Shown here piece by piece: positions 28,831 to 39,415 of a stretch of DNA of 64,000 nucleotides. The notes under the pieces are model-generated. The model ran no database searches and was not told where the DNA came from. It saw nothing but the letters and a program-made list of their open reading frames with translations. The DNA lies in assembly GCF_030067815.1 (NCBI RefSeq), contig NZ_CP125968.1, positions 2,286,001 to 2,350,000 on the forward strand, read 5' to 3'. Made by a program: the position numbers and the translations under genes. Source of the DNA: Sporosarcina thermotolerans (GTDB taxonomy: Bacteria; Bacillota; Bacilli; Bacillales_A; Planococcaceae). Every line of letters starts with the position of its first letter. Position 1 is the stretch's first letter.

Positions 28831-31403
28831 ATGTTTTATTATTTGAAAACAACGTTAAGGGAAAGATGGCCGTTATTTTTAGTTGTGTTGATTATTTTAA
28901 GTACGATTGGACTCGGCTATATGGGGGCTCTATCGGTATCAGAACGAATGGTCATTCAAGCAAAAGGTGATTTAGATAAAAACTGGAGATATCAATATGA
29001 TATTTTAGTATTGCCAAATAAGGATGAAACTTCTACTGTTCTAGGCAATGGTTGGCTAGCTCCACAGGCAAGTATTTCTAATTACGGAGGTATATCTTTA
29101 AAGGATGTAGAGACAATCCGGGAGATTTCGGGAGTGGAAGTAGCTGCACCAATATCCATACTCGCTTATCCTGAAGGAGATATATTGAGCGTCAGTAATA
29201 ACAACCAACCTCCGGGAACTTACACGTATAGTGAAAGAAAATCCAGCGCCTTTAATGGGCTTGCACATTATACAATTTATGAATCTGAAGTAGTTTTAGA
29301 GCATTCCTTGCATTTCGGTGGAGATGAGTGGAATCCTGAAAACTACTCTGAGCTATCGAATAAGTTAGCTTACGAGAATGAAGAGGAAAATTTGTATCGG
29401 ATGTATGGACCCGCGACAGTATCAATGAGACAACCCAATCATCTCATGTTGATTGCAATCGATCCTATTGAGGAAAATAAGTTATATTCATTAAATGATA
29501 GTTTAGTATTGGGAAATCCTTTGAATGATTTAGCAATATCTAAAGTTGATCAGTTTGATTTGATCCCCGTATTAGCGCTTGCAGATTCAAAAGTACAAAT
29601 GACGGAATCCCTAAAAGTTTATGATATTCAAGTACCGGAAAATGTAAGTGAATCTGATTTTGGAAAAAGTGCAACTGATTATTTAATGAATTTACCAAGA
29701 AGTTTGTATGCAGATATTACATTGGAACCTTTTTCTCCGGAATGGAAGTATAAGAATGTAAGTATTAATTTAACTGGGGAAGATAAATATGAAGAACAAC
29801 CATATCTCGATTCATTTTTTGGGGTGTACTATCATTATTCACCAATCAAATTTGAGTCGGGGATACGACCAATAGTACAGGAATCCCTCAACTTAAAGCG
29901 ATACCTGTAAAAAAGAATGAGCATGACACACGAAATTTAACACTCTATCGAGAAAGAGTGTCTGGGGATTTAAAGTTTGCGGATTTTGGTTTGAATGTTG
30001 TCGATTATTATGTTCCAGATGAAATTGAACCGATTTATAAAGGCTCGTGGAATGTTGGAGAACCGACGGATGTTTATACGCCACAACATAGCATGATTAT
30101 AGCAGATGGTACAGGAAATGAGGTCGATCCTACACCGTTAATCCCACTTCCTTACAAGGATACTTATTACACGGGATCACCGGATATGATTACAATTTTG
30201 GACGCTGCAAAGATATTTTACGAAGGTGACCAAAACTTTTTATCTTCTGTCCGTGTTGTAGTCAATGGGGTGGAAGAGCGCACGAACGCAAGTCAACAAA
30301 AGGTCGAAATGATTGCGAAAGAGATTATCGACAAAACAGGTCTTCATGTTGAGATTTTACTTGGATCAAGTGCATCAAAAGTTCATATAGATTTAGCGGC
30401 AGAAAGCGATAATGAACCGGGAGTCGTCGAAGAAGGCTGGCAACAAACAGGCGTTAGCTGGTCTATTCAAGAACAAATTGAGAAGTCAAATGTCGTTCTC
30501 TTCATCTATTTACTTCTAGTTAGTTTCGTATTCTGCTATACGGTTATAACACATAGTTTGCTCCGACGTTCTACGGAATTTGCGATGCTACGGGCAATTG
30601 GCTGGTCTAGAAGAAAAATCATTGGCTCACTTATTGTTGAAATCTTCGCGTTAAGCTTGTTGGCGTTCATTCCAATTGTTATTGCGAATGCAAAATTAGA
30701 TATATTGGCCTGGTATCAACTAGGGTTTGTGTTTCTCATCATCCTGCCCGTTATCGGAATTGGCTATTTCACTGGAAGCCGTAAAGCACTCAAACTTTCT
30801 CCACGTGCCGGGCTTGAAGGGGAAGGAACGCAGTGGAAATTTATGCGATTCTTTTCCATTAAAGGTTTATTCACTTACGTAACGCATCAACTCATGCGAC
30901 GCCCCTTACGTTTTGGTTTATTATCGATTGTGTTAGCGCTTACTTCATTTATGGTTATTCTGTTCATCGCCACACAGAAGAGTCTATCGGATTTTCTATT
31001 ACTCAGCTTTTTGGGTGAAACAATAGACCTTAATTTGAAAGGGTTCCAAACTGTGTTTTTAGTTGCAGGAATCATCTTGACAGTGTCAATAGTGTTCCTT
31101 TTACTCTATTTAAACATTACGGAACGACGAGGCGAGTTCTTTATCTTGCGTTCGATTGGTTGGTCTCTGCAGCGAATCCAACTTTATATGGGGATTGAAG
31201 TTCTATTAGTCGCGGTTGTGGGATCGATTATTGGGGGGATTGCCGCATATGCATTATTGACCTACTTCTCGGCGATTTGGTTGCCGATATGGTTGTTGAT
31301 CACAATCGTTATTACACCGCCTATTCTGATGCTTCTTTTTTCCATGGCGATTGTCCAGTCCATGAGAATGAAAGGAATTGTAAACAATCATTATTCTGCT
31401 TAA
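28831..31403 (+). CDS. Cassette A: FtsX/MacB-type ABC permease with large extracytoplasmic domain (one frameshift)
   Basis: About 858 residues. A first transmembrane helix (residues 14-34) is followed by roughly 560 residues outside the membrane. Then come an FtsX-like core (VVLFIYLLLVSFVFCYTVI and two more helices, with MLRAIGWSRRKI in between) and a second FtsX-like set (ILRSIGWSLQRIQLYMG). Such permeases, with their ATPase, transmit force across the membrane or extrude lipoproteins and peptides instead of importing solutes. The frame breaks near 29870. A diverged homologue of the same architecture lies at 33994-36551. The substrate is unknown; the outer domain is not one I recognise. Confidence 0.82.
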
Positions 31404-31433
31404 TTTAAGAAATCAAGAGGGGGAAATACTATC

Positions 31434-32119
31434 ATGATTAAACTTGTATCCGTAAAAAAGAGTTATAAAACAGGGGCAGAGCACACAGAAGTATTGAAAG
31501 ATGTTTCGATTGATATAGATAAAGGAAAGTACGTGTCGATCACTGGACCTTCGGGTTCGGGTAAATCAACGCTTCTTCATTTAATCGGGGATTAGAGCCC
31601 ATTGATGAAGGAGAAGTATGGGTCGACGGGCAACCTGTCCATAAAATGAAAGATAATGCGTTAGCAAAACTTCGGCTTGAAAAAATCGGATACGTTTTTC
31701 AACAATTTCAATTGCTGTCGACCGCTACTGCGCTTGAAAATGTGATGATGCCGCTACTTACTATGTTTTCATCCGCGCAAATTAAAAAAGACGCCGAGGA
31801 AGCATTAACGCGTGTCGGGCTTGCCCATCGGCTTCACCATTTACCTTCAAGGCTCTCAGGCGGGGAACAACAACGTGTTGCAATTGCACGTGCACTCGTC
31901 ACGAAGCCTGAAATCATTCTAGCAGACGAACCGACTGGAAACTTGGACTCTGAAACAGGCATGGCAATCATAGACTTGATAGAAAAAGTTCATGAGGAAG
32001 ATGGTGTTACTGTCGTTCTCATCACACATGATCCGGATCTTGCAAAACGGGCAGTGGAAACAATTCACGTCCTTGACGGAAAAGTCGAGCAATCATTGCA
32101 AAAGGCAGCAACGGTTTAA
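31434..32119 (+). CDS. Cassette A: MacB/LolD-type ATPase (one frameshift)
   Basis: About 228 residues. It has Walker [10 protein letters not shown] near residue 39, signature [15 protein letters not shown] near 143, and Walker [13 protein letters not shown] near 163 with H-loop ITHD. This is the standard ATPase of FtsE/LolD/MacB systems. The frame breaks near 31588 (one G missing in GGGG). The ATG at 31434 follows AAGAGGGGG. The stop overlaps the lipoprotein start (TAATG), so ATPase and lipoprotein are coupled. Confidence 0.9.
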
Positions 32120-33100
32120 TGCGCTTTAAATGGTTGCTGTTGGCCGCGGATTATTACTTATCGTAAACGCTTGCAATCCGAAGCCAGAAGAAGATGTAGT
32201 CGTGGAAGTTGATGAGGAATTCATTGAGATTGAAACCCCCAAAAAATGTTTGAAGGGGAAAACAAATTTACCGATTCACCGATACTTGAAGCGGTAGACA
32301 AAATCATGAAATATTATGATGCCCCGTTAACCGATGCTGAGTTGCAAAAAGTCCGTAAAACAAAAATGTACGGCAAGGAATCAGTCTTGGATGTCTTAAA
32401 TCTTGTTCAAGATAAAGGGGTTCCCATTCTACCTTTATATACAGATTATGATGTTATAGAAGAAGCGGTGCTAAAAGGGAAACCCGTATATGCTGAATTT
32501 GCATTAATAAGCAATAATATGTGGAAAGTCATATTTTACGGGTATTCCGATGAGCAATTGGCTTACATGGATTTTGAAACAGGTGAAAAGAAATCAGTCG
32601 ACCGAACGAGACTATCCACTGTAGACAAATTTACGACACTCATTCCATATAAAGGAGAAACGCTAGCGGCATCAGACCTTGAACAATCCGCTTATTACTT
32701 AGAAATCATTGCTAGCGATGCATATTATGAAGATGATGGGGAACTGATTTTGAATGCGTTAACTGCAATAGAAAACGAAAACTTAACAGAAGAAATCTTT
32801 TTCTATAATTATTTGTTCATGTATTACTACACTTTTTATGATTTCCAGCCTGAAATCGTTGAACCGATTCTGGAAAAAGAACTTGCATCAATGAAAAACC
32901 CAGCAAATATGGAAATTTCAATCGCATTGGCCAATTATAATGAGGACGAAGATAAACTGAAATCCGAATTAGCAAACCTTCAATTATTAGCTTCCCATCG
33001 CACGGAAACGCTTGAACTTATCGTGAAAAAAGGGACGGAATTCGGCTTTACAAAGCTTGTCACTGATGCTGAAGAAATGTTGAAAAATAAAACAAAATAG
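32119..33100 (+). CDS. Cassette A: lipoprotein with degenerate C39-like domain (two frameshifts)
   Basis: About 327 residues. A short signal peptide ends at an NAC lipobox, followed by an acidic linker. The next region (near residues 45-170) has the layout of a C39 papain-fold domain: an AVDKIMKYYDAPLTDAEL helix, a SVLDVLNLVQDKGVPI helix, then GKPVYAEF and a FYGYSDEQLAYMDFETGE strand pair. The catalytic Cys and His of true C39 peptidases are missing, so it should bind, not cut. The last 150 residues are helical. Frames break near 32149 and 32243. The C39 assignment is mine from pattern and needs a profile search. Confidence 0.7.
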
Positions 33101-33221
33101 AAGTTAATCAAAAAATATAAGCAATTCCGATGGTAATGGATAAGCCTAAGGAGCATTTTTCGGTCGTGATGGAACAATCATTGAAGTTATTATCCGGATG
33201 ACGTTTTGAACAGATAATACT

Positions 33222-33701
33222 GAAGGCGGATTCACAACTTACTGGCCTACAAAAGAAATCATGCCAATCTATGATGCAGCTATGAAGTATCAAGAAGATG
33301 GCACAGGTCTTGCAATTATTACAGGTAAGGACTATGGAATGGGCTCTTCACGTGACTGGGCTGCAAAAGGTACTTCACTACTAGGTATCAAAACAGTCAT
33401 CGCAGAAAGCTACAAGCGTATCCACCGTTCAAACCTTGTCATGATGGGTGTTCTTCCTCTTCAATTCATGAAGGGAGAAAGCGCTGAAACACTTGGCCTT
33501 ACAGGCGAAGAAGCAATCAGCGTAAACATCGCGGAAGGCGTAAAACCACGCGACATCCTAAAAGTAAATGCAACTGCGAAAGACGGTTCTGTTAAAGAAT
33601 TTGACGTACTTGCACGTTTCGACTCTGACGTAGAAGTAGACTACTACCGTCACGGCGGAATCCTTCAAATGGTTCTACGTGATAAAATGAAAACTGAATA
33701 A
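33222..33701 (+). pseudogene. Displaced 3' end of acnA, copy 1 (480 nt)
   Basis: Matches the last 480 nt of acnA (27915-28394) without a length change and keeps the reading frame to the stop. The first 100 nt or so differ at several, mostly synonymous, sites; the remainder is nearly identical. An in-frame ATG occurs at 33261, but no good ribosome-binding site precedes it. It encodes only part of the aconitase swivel domain and cannot be active alone. It ends cassette A and is followed by its own terminator. Confidence 0.92.
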
Positions 33702-33709
33702 TAAAGATT

Positions 33710-33742
33710 AAAAAGACGTCCATTTACATTGGACTTTTTTTT
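33710..33742 (+). terminator. Terminator after acnA 3' copy 1
   Basis: A short stem (GTCCA/TGGAC, extended by A and T tracts) with eight T. The interval 33743-33993 that follows holds AT-rich sequence with no gene; the ribosome-binding site of cassette B (GAGGGAGG) is at its end. Confidence 0.75.
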
Positions 33743-33993
33743 CATTCAAAAAATCACCATTTTCGATAATATTAGAAACTTATGAATATCGCATTGATTA
33801 AATATGATATTATGCTAAAGTTTACAATAGAAGCCAAATATCATTTCACTAATTGAAGAAGGCAAATTGAAAAAACATTCCGCTGGTTTGTTAGCACTAG
33901 CACTTTTTCAGCATAGACATATGAACGGAAATACCAAATATCAGTGAAAGGAAAGTTGGCTCACTTTCCAATTCTTATAGAGGGAGGATCTAA

Positions 33994-36551
33994 ATGTTCC
34001 AATATGCGAAATCATCATTTCGTGAACGATGGCGGTTGTTTTTAACTATCCTACTTATACTTAGCACAATTGGTTTAGGTTATATGGGTTCACTAACAAT
34101 ATCTGATAAAATCGTCATTCAGGCGAAAGAAGATTTAGACAAAAATTGGCGATATCAATATGATTTATTAGTTATACCTAAAGAGGTAGACCCAACAAAA
34201 GGACTTGAAGATGGTTGGCTTGCTCCACAATCAAGCATTGCAAGCTATGGTGGAATATCATTGGTCGACTTGCAAAGCATAAGGGATATCCCAGGTGTAA
34301 GGGTTGCAGCCCCGCTTTCCCTGTTAGGGTATGTAGAAGTAAATGGAATTGGAGCTTATTATAATGCAGATGAAAAAGAGGCTTATTCATATTCCAAACA
34401 ACTGACGACTACTTTTGACGGGCTTTCTGAAATCGTTGTTTATGATTATAAGGGTATCCGGGAATATAGTGTAAATTATGGACGCAATCCGTATGAATGG
34501 GATCCAACAAATTACGGTGGGTTATCCAACAAACTTGCTGGGGAAAACGAAGGCTGGAGAACCTACATGCCCGCAGGATTTCATATAAGGCAACCGAATA
34601 GTCTAATGGTCATTGCCGTAGATCCGATAAGTGAAAATCAGTTATATTCATTAGATGACAGTCTGTTGCTCGGAAATTCACTAAGTGAAGCGGAAGTTAG
34701 CAATAAAATAGGTGTACCGACTTTGCCGTTTCTTGCCCTTGGAAATAATCAATCTCAATTAAATGAAAAAATAACGATTGAGCGAATTCATGTTCCCGAA
34801 TTTGTAAGTGAAGATGAATATAAAGAAAGTGCTACAGAGTTCCTATTACGATTACCCAGAACAACCCTCGTGGATTTATCACTGAATACGTTTTCAGAGA
34901 AATGGCGCTACGCAACAGGCGAAATGAATTTAACAGGTGGCAGTAATTATAATTTCAGTGAAATTCCAGGTCTAAGTACAGAAACGTGGGTTTCTCGTTT
35001 GACACCGATTACCTTCACTTCGATGGGAGAAGATGCTGGTATACCGGTAATGAAAGCGAATATAGTTGAAAAGAGTTCTTGGGATAATAGAGAACTTCCA
35101 ATTTATCGAAGTCAGCCTGAAAAAGACGGACCTCTAGGCTTCAATTATACAATCATTGATTTCTATGATTCTACCAAAATTACTCCAGTCTACAAAGGTT
35201 CATGGCAACATGGTGATCCTACGGAAATTTACACACCGCATCACAGCATGATCCTTAAAAATGGTTTTGGAGAAAATATTGATCCTACACCGTTGCTCCC
35301 ATTGCCTTATAAAGACACATATTATACCGGTTCACCTGATGCAATTACTACAATTGAAGCAGCATCCATATTTTTTGAGGATGAAGACATTATATCATCC
35401 ATTCGTGTCGTAGTAGATGGCGTTGAAGAGAGAACTGATGCAAGTCAATTGAAAGTAGAGAAGATAGCAAAAGAGATTATGGACCGTACTGGACATCAAG
35501 TTCAAATTATGCTCGGTTCCTCCTCTTCCAAAGTCCATATCGATCTTGACTCCAATAATGCCGAAGCTGCTGGTGTAGTTGAAGAAGGTTGGCAACAAAC
35601 CGGTGTTAGCTGGTCAATACAAGAGCAGATTGAAAAATCGAACATCATTTTATTTATCTACTTATCAATAGTCAGTTTTATCTTTTGCTATACCGTAATT
35701 ACACATAGTTTATTGGCCAGATCGACAGACTTTGCAATGCTGCGAGCGATTGGCTGGTCTCGTAGAAAAATTATCGCTTCTTTGTTCCTTGAAATAATAA
35801 CCTTATGTCTACTTTCAATTGTACCTGTCGTCATTATGAACATTTTTGTCCAAACACTCATATGGGAACAAGTACTTTTAGTTATTCTGTTTTCCTTCTG
35901 CTTAATTGCGATTGGTTACGTCACTGGTAGCAGAAAGGCATTGAAACTTTCACCACGCGCAGGTCTTGAAGGGGAAGGTACTGAATGGAAGTTCATGCGG
36001 GTGTTTTCGATTAAAGGTCTGTTCAGTTATGTCATTCATCAACTAATAAGACGACCATTGCGTTTCGGTTTGTTATCTATTGTGCTCGCAATGACCTCTT
36101 TATGGTCATTCTGTTTCTTGCTACCCAAAAAAGCCTGTCCGATTTTCTGTTTCTCAGTTTTTTAGGCGAAACAATCGATTTGAATTTGAAGGGATTTCAG
36201 ACAGTATTTTTAGTTGCGGGTGTCCTCTTGACAGCTTCCATTGTCTTCTTGCTCCTTTTTTTGAATATAACGGAAAGGAAAAGAGAGTTCTTTGTTCTTC
36301 GCTCCATCGGTTGGTCACTTAAGCGAATCCAACTTTACATCGGATCCGAAGTGTTATTGGTTGCCGCCATCGGTTCCGTAATAGGAGGAATCGGCGCCTA
36401 TGCTTTGCTAACATATTATTCGACCATTTGGCTTCCGGTTTGGTTGTTAGTTCTGATAATCTTGGCACCGCCAATCCTAATGCTCATTTTTTCCTTGTTA
36501 ATCGTGCGCTCATTAAATATGAAACGGATTGTGAATAACCATTACGCTTGA
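33994..36551 (+). CDS. Cassette B: FtsX/MacB-type ABC permease (one frameshift)
   Basis: About 852 residues, the diverged paralogue of the cassette A permease with the same order: one N-terminal helix, a large outer domain, then two FtsX-like helix groups with the repeated RSIGWS/RAIGWS loops. Conserved outer-domain sequences include DLDKNWRYQYD, DGWLAPQSSI, DPTPLLPLPYKDTYYTGSPD and VVDGVEERTDASQ. Conservation of these blocks in two otherwise diverged copies suggests a specific ligand or partner. The frame breaks near 36098 (one T missing in CTCTTTATGG). Confidence 0.82.
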
Positions 36552-36573
36552 TAGAAACCGGAGGTCATTGGCA

Positions 36574-37260
36574 ATGATAAAACTCAAATCTGTATCAAAA
36601 AGCTATAGAACGGGAGGAGAAGAGACGGAAATCTTGAAAGATGTCTCGTTAGAAATCGACAAAGGAAAATACGTCTCAATAACAGGTCCTTCCGGATCGG
36701 GAAAGTCTACTTTATTGCATATTATCGGTGGACTTGAACCGATTAATTCGGGGTGAGGTTTGGGTTGATGGACAACCGGTTCACACGATGAAAGATAATG
36801 CCTTGGCAAAACTTCGACTTAAAAAAATCGGGTATGTTTTTCAGCAATTCCAGTTGCTGTCGACTGCAACTGCTCTTGAAAATGTAATGATGCCTTTATT
36901 AACGATGTTTTCTTCTCCACAAATTAAAAAAGACGCAGAAGAAGCGTTGACACGTGTCGGTCTCGCACATCGATTAAATCATCTCCCATCCAAGTTATCT
37001 GGAGGGAGCAACAACGAGTGGCACTTGCACGTGCACTCGTCACGAAACCTGAAATCATCCTTGCTGATGAACCGACTGGAAATCTAGATTCAGAAACAGG
37101 GAAGACAATTATCAATCTGTTAGAGAAAATCCATGATGAAGACGGTGTCACGGTCATTCTAATTACTCATGATCCGGAATTGGCACAGCGTGCAGAAGAA
37201 TCGATACATGTATTGGATGGTCGAGTCGAACTGAAACCTTATAAGGTTGCAATACGATGA
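36574..37260 (+). CDS. Cassette B: MacB/LolD-type ATPase (two frameshifts)
   Basis: About 228 residues, close to the cassette A ATPase. Walker [10 protein letters not shown] is near residue 39, Walker [14 protein letters not shown] follows the second break, and the H-loop is ITHD. Frames break near 36753 (one extra G) and near 37005 (one G missing inside the signature, restored as [10 protein letters not shown]). The ATG at 36574 follows CCGGAGGTCA. Its stop overlaps the lipoprotein start (ATGA). Confidence 0.88.
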
Positions 37261-38259
37261 TTCGATTATGTCTTACGGTAATCTTGTCTGGACTTCTACT
37301 ACTTTCTGCATGCAACCCGAAGCCGGAAGTAGTAGAGCCGAACGTGGAAGTAGAAAAGACTTTTACGATTTTAGATCAGCCGGAGAAAATGTTCGAATTT
37401 GATAATGTATTTAAGTCAGACTTATGGATAAGTGCGGTAAATCAATTGGCGCGTTATTATGATGTCGAAGTTACACAAAATGAATTACCGGAGATCGGAA
37501 TTAGATATTTAGATGGACATTATTCTGTCATGGATGTGTTTGATATTTATCGGGCGAAAGGATTAATTGTTTATCCAAAATATGCATCATACGATGACAT
37601 TGAAACTGCTGTTTTTGCGGGAAAACCGGTATATGCTAAATTTAATCTGATTGGAAATAATAGTTTTAATGTGATATTTTACGGCTATTCAGATGATGAA
37701 TTAATGATGATGGACTTGACGACAGGTAAGGATCGAGTGTTGAATAGAAATCGATTATCTACTGTAAATGTCTTTGATGCATTCATTCCTTATAATGTTG
37801 GTGAAGTAACAGAAAAAGAATTAGAAAGCTCAGTACGCTATTTGGAAATGTTTTCTAGTGACGCCTATTACGGGAATGACGGGGAACGTTTACGTACTTA
37901 TCTTAACATCATTGATGAGAAACAATTGGAAAGTGAAGTAAATGCTTACAATTACACAAAATGTTACTATTATACTTTTTTTTTGACCGTCAACTAGACA
38001 TCGTTGAGCCTCTTCTATCCGAAGAAATGCAAACTTTAACTACTCCTCCTCATTTGGAAATAGCACTTATTATAGCTAATTCCAATCAAGACGAGCCGAA
38101 AATGAAATCCATATTATCTCAATTGCAAATCCTTCCATTTTATCAAGACGAGACATTCCATGTAATTATTGAGAAAGGTACTCAATTTGGCTTTTAGACA
38201 AGGTGGAAGAGGCTAAGGAAATGCTGCAAAAGAGATTAGATCGAGAAAACAACATGTAG
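37257..38259 (+). CDS. Cassette B: lipoprotein with degenerate C39-like domain (two frameshifts)
   Basis: About 334 residues. The signal peptide [19 protein letters not shown] gives a clean lipobox (Cys at residue 19). The C39-like region follows: [67 protein letters not shown]. As in copy A, the catalytic Cys and the strand His are absent. A helical tail ends near [14 protein letters not shown]. Frames break at about 37980 (poly-T) and 38195 (poly-T). Shared loss of catalytic residues in both copies means the loss came before the duplication or insertion events. Confidence 0.75.
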
Positions 38260-38300
38260 CAATTTTTATTCTACGCCCTTCAAGTTGTGCCGACATCCGG

Positions 38301-38663
38301 ATGGGCTCTTCACGTGACTGGGCTGCAAAAGGTACTTCACTATTAGGTATCAAAACAGTTATCGCGGAAAGCTACGAGCGTATTCACCGTTCAAACCTTG
38401 TCATGATGGGTGTTCTTCCTCTTCAATACATGAAGGGAGAAAGCGCTGAAACACTTGGCCTTACAGGCGAAGAAGCAATTAGCGTAAACATCGCGGAAGG
38501 CGTAAAACCACGCGACATCCTAAAAGTAACTGCAACTGCGAAAGACGGTTCTGTTAAAGAATTTGACGTGCTTGCACGTTTCGACTCTGACGTGGAAGTA
38601 GATTACTACCGTCACGGTGGAATCCTTCAAATGGTTCTTCGTGATAAAATGAAAAATAACTAA
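38301..38663 (+). pseudogene. Displaced 3' end of acnA, copy 2 (363 nt)
   Basis: Matches acnA 28032-28394 exactly in length. By eye I count about 16 differences, most of them synonymous. It begins abruptly at the codon ATG of MGSSRDW, 41 nt after the cassette B lipoprotein stop. It shares the MKGESAE variant with copy 1, where the intact gene has LNGDSAE. No ribosome-binding site precedes the ATG. Confidence 0.92.
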
Positions 38664-38672
38664 TTTGTACCT

Positions 38673-38704
38673 AAAAAGCGTCCGATTAAATCGGTGCTTT
38701 TTTA
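38673..38704 (+). terminator. Terminator after acnA 3' copy 2
   Basis: Stem AAAAAGCG-CCGATT with ATCGG-GCTTTTTT. The sequence differs from the terminators after acnA and after copy 1. Confidence 0.82.
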
Positions 38705-38774
38705 CATACTTATTTTCATTGTTGACGGATTAAGAATACTCACATATAATACAATACAATTAAGGTTCTATAAA

Positions 38775-39018
38775 CGAGCGTTGAGAAGGCTATGAATCAT
38801 TTCGGAAGCTTTACCAGAGAACAGGGCCATGGCTGGAAGCCTTGTAGCGGAAAAATTGATTTACCACCTTCGAGCTATCATAGAGGACTGCATTAGGCAG
38901 GAAACTATGATCGGGAGACCGTTATCATTTGAAGCGCTGTGCTTTTTAGACATGGCGAAATTTGGGTGGCACCACCACCGCATTCGTCCCTTTATAGGGG
39001 AAGAATGCGGTTTTTTTT
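38775..39018 (+). ncRNA. T-box leader 1 (threonine)
   Basis: Carries the expected parts in order: an AGAGA-type stem I segment, specifier codon ACC (38863-38865) in the context ATTTACCACCTTCGAGC, the T-box sequence GGGTGGCACCACC at about 38964, and an overlapping terminator stem (CCGCATTCGTCCC / GGGGAAGAATGCGG) with eight T. Uncharged tRNA-Thr would stabilise the antiterminator and allow read-through. Confidence 0.9.
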
Positions 39019-39028
39019 ATTTTATATG

Positions 39029-39268
39029 AAGCGTTGAGAGGACATGAATCATTTTGGAAGCTTTACCAGAGAGCGGGACCTTGGCTGGAAGTCCTGTAGC
39101 GGAAGATGTGATTTACCACCTTTGAGCTATCGTAGGGGACTGCATATGTAGGAAACTATGATCGGGAGACCGTTATCAGTAGAGCGCTGCGCTTTTTAAG
39201 CACGGCGAAATTTGGGTGGTACCACGACCGCATTCGTCCCTTTATTAGGGGAAGAATGCGGTTTTTTT
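39029..39268 (+). ncRNA. T-box leader 2 (threonine), tandem copy
   Basis: A second complete T-box that closely resembles the first, with specifier ACC at 39115-39117, T-box motif GGGTGGTACCACG and terminator stem 39228-39240 / 39248-39261 plus T-run. Both must be read through for thrS expression, giving a stricter response than one leader alone. Confidence 0.9.
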
Positions 39269-39275
39269 ATTTTAA

Positions 39276-39396
39276 TCCAGCTGCGGGCGCTAACTGCTCG
39301 GGTCATAAGCCAGCCCTGCTTCACGGCAAAAAGCGCCGTTTCGCATGTCCGTCTTATGCCTGTCGCAGCTGAGCAAGCGCCCTTAGCTTTTTATAT
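39276..39396. repeat. Dispersed intergenic repeat, family 2, copy C
   Basis: A roughly 120-bp element (CCAGCTGCGGGCGCTAAC ... AAGCGCCCTTAGCTTTTT) placed between the second T-box terminator and the thrS ribosome-binding site, hence inside the thrS leader. It resembles 24428-24541 in its outer arms. Confidence 0.65.
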
Positions 39397-39415
39397 AAAA
39401 AAAGGAGGAATTACA

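Noticed and set aside
25682..38704. acnA 3' repeats as an assembly artefact
   Set aside because: The fragments differ in length, in substitutions and in following terminators, and the cassettes between them are clearly diverged.
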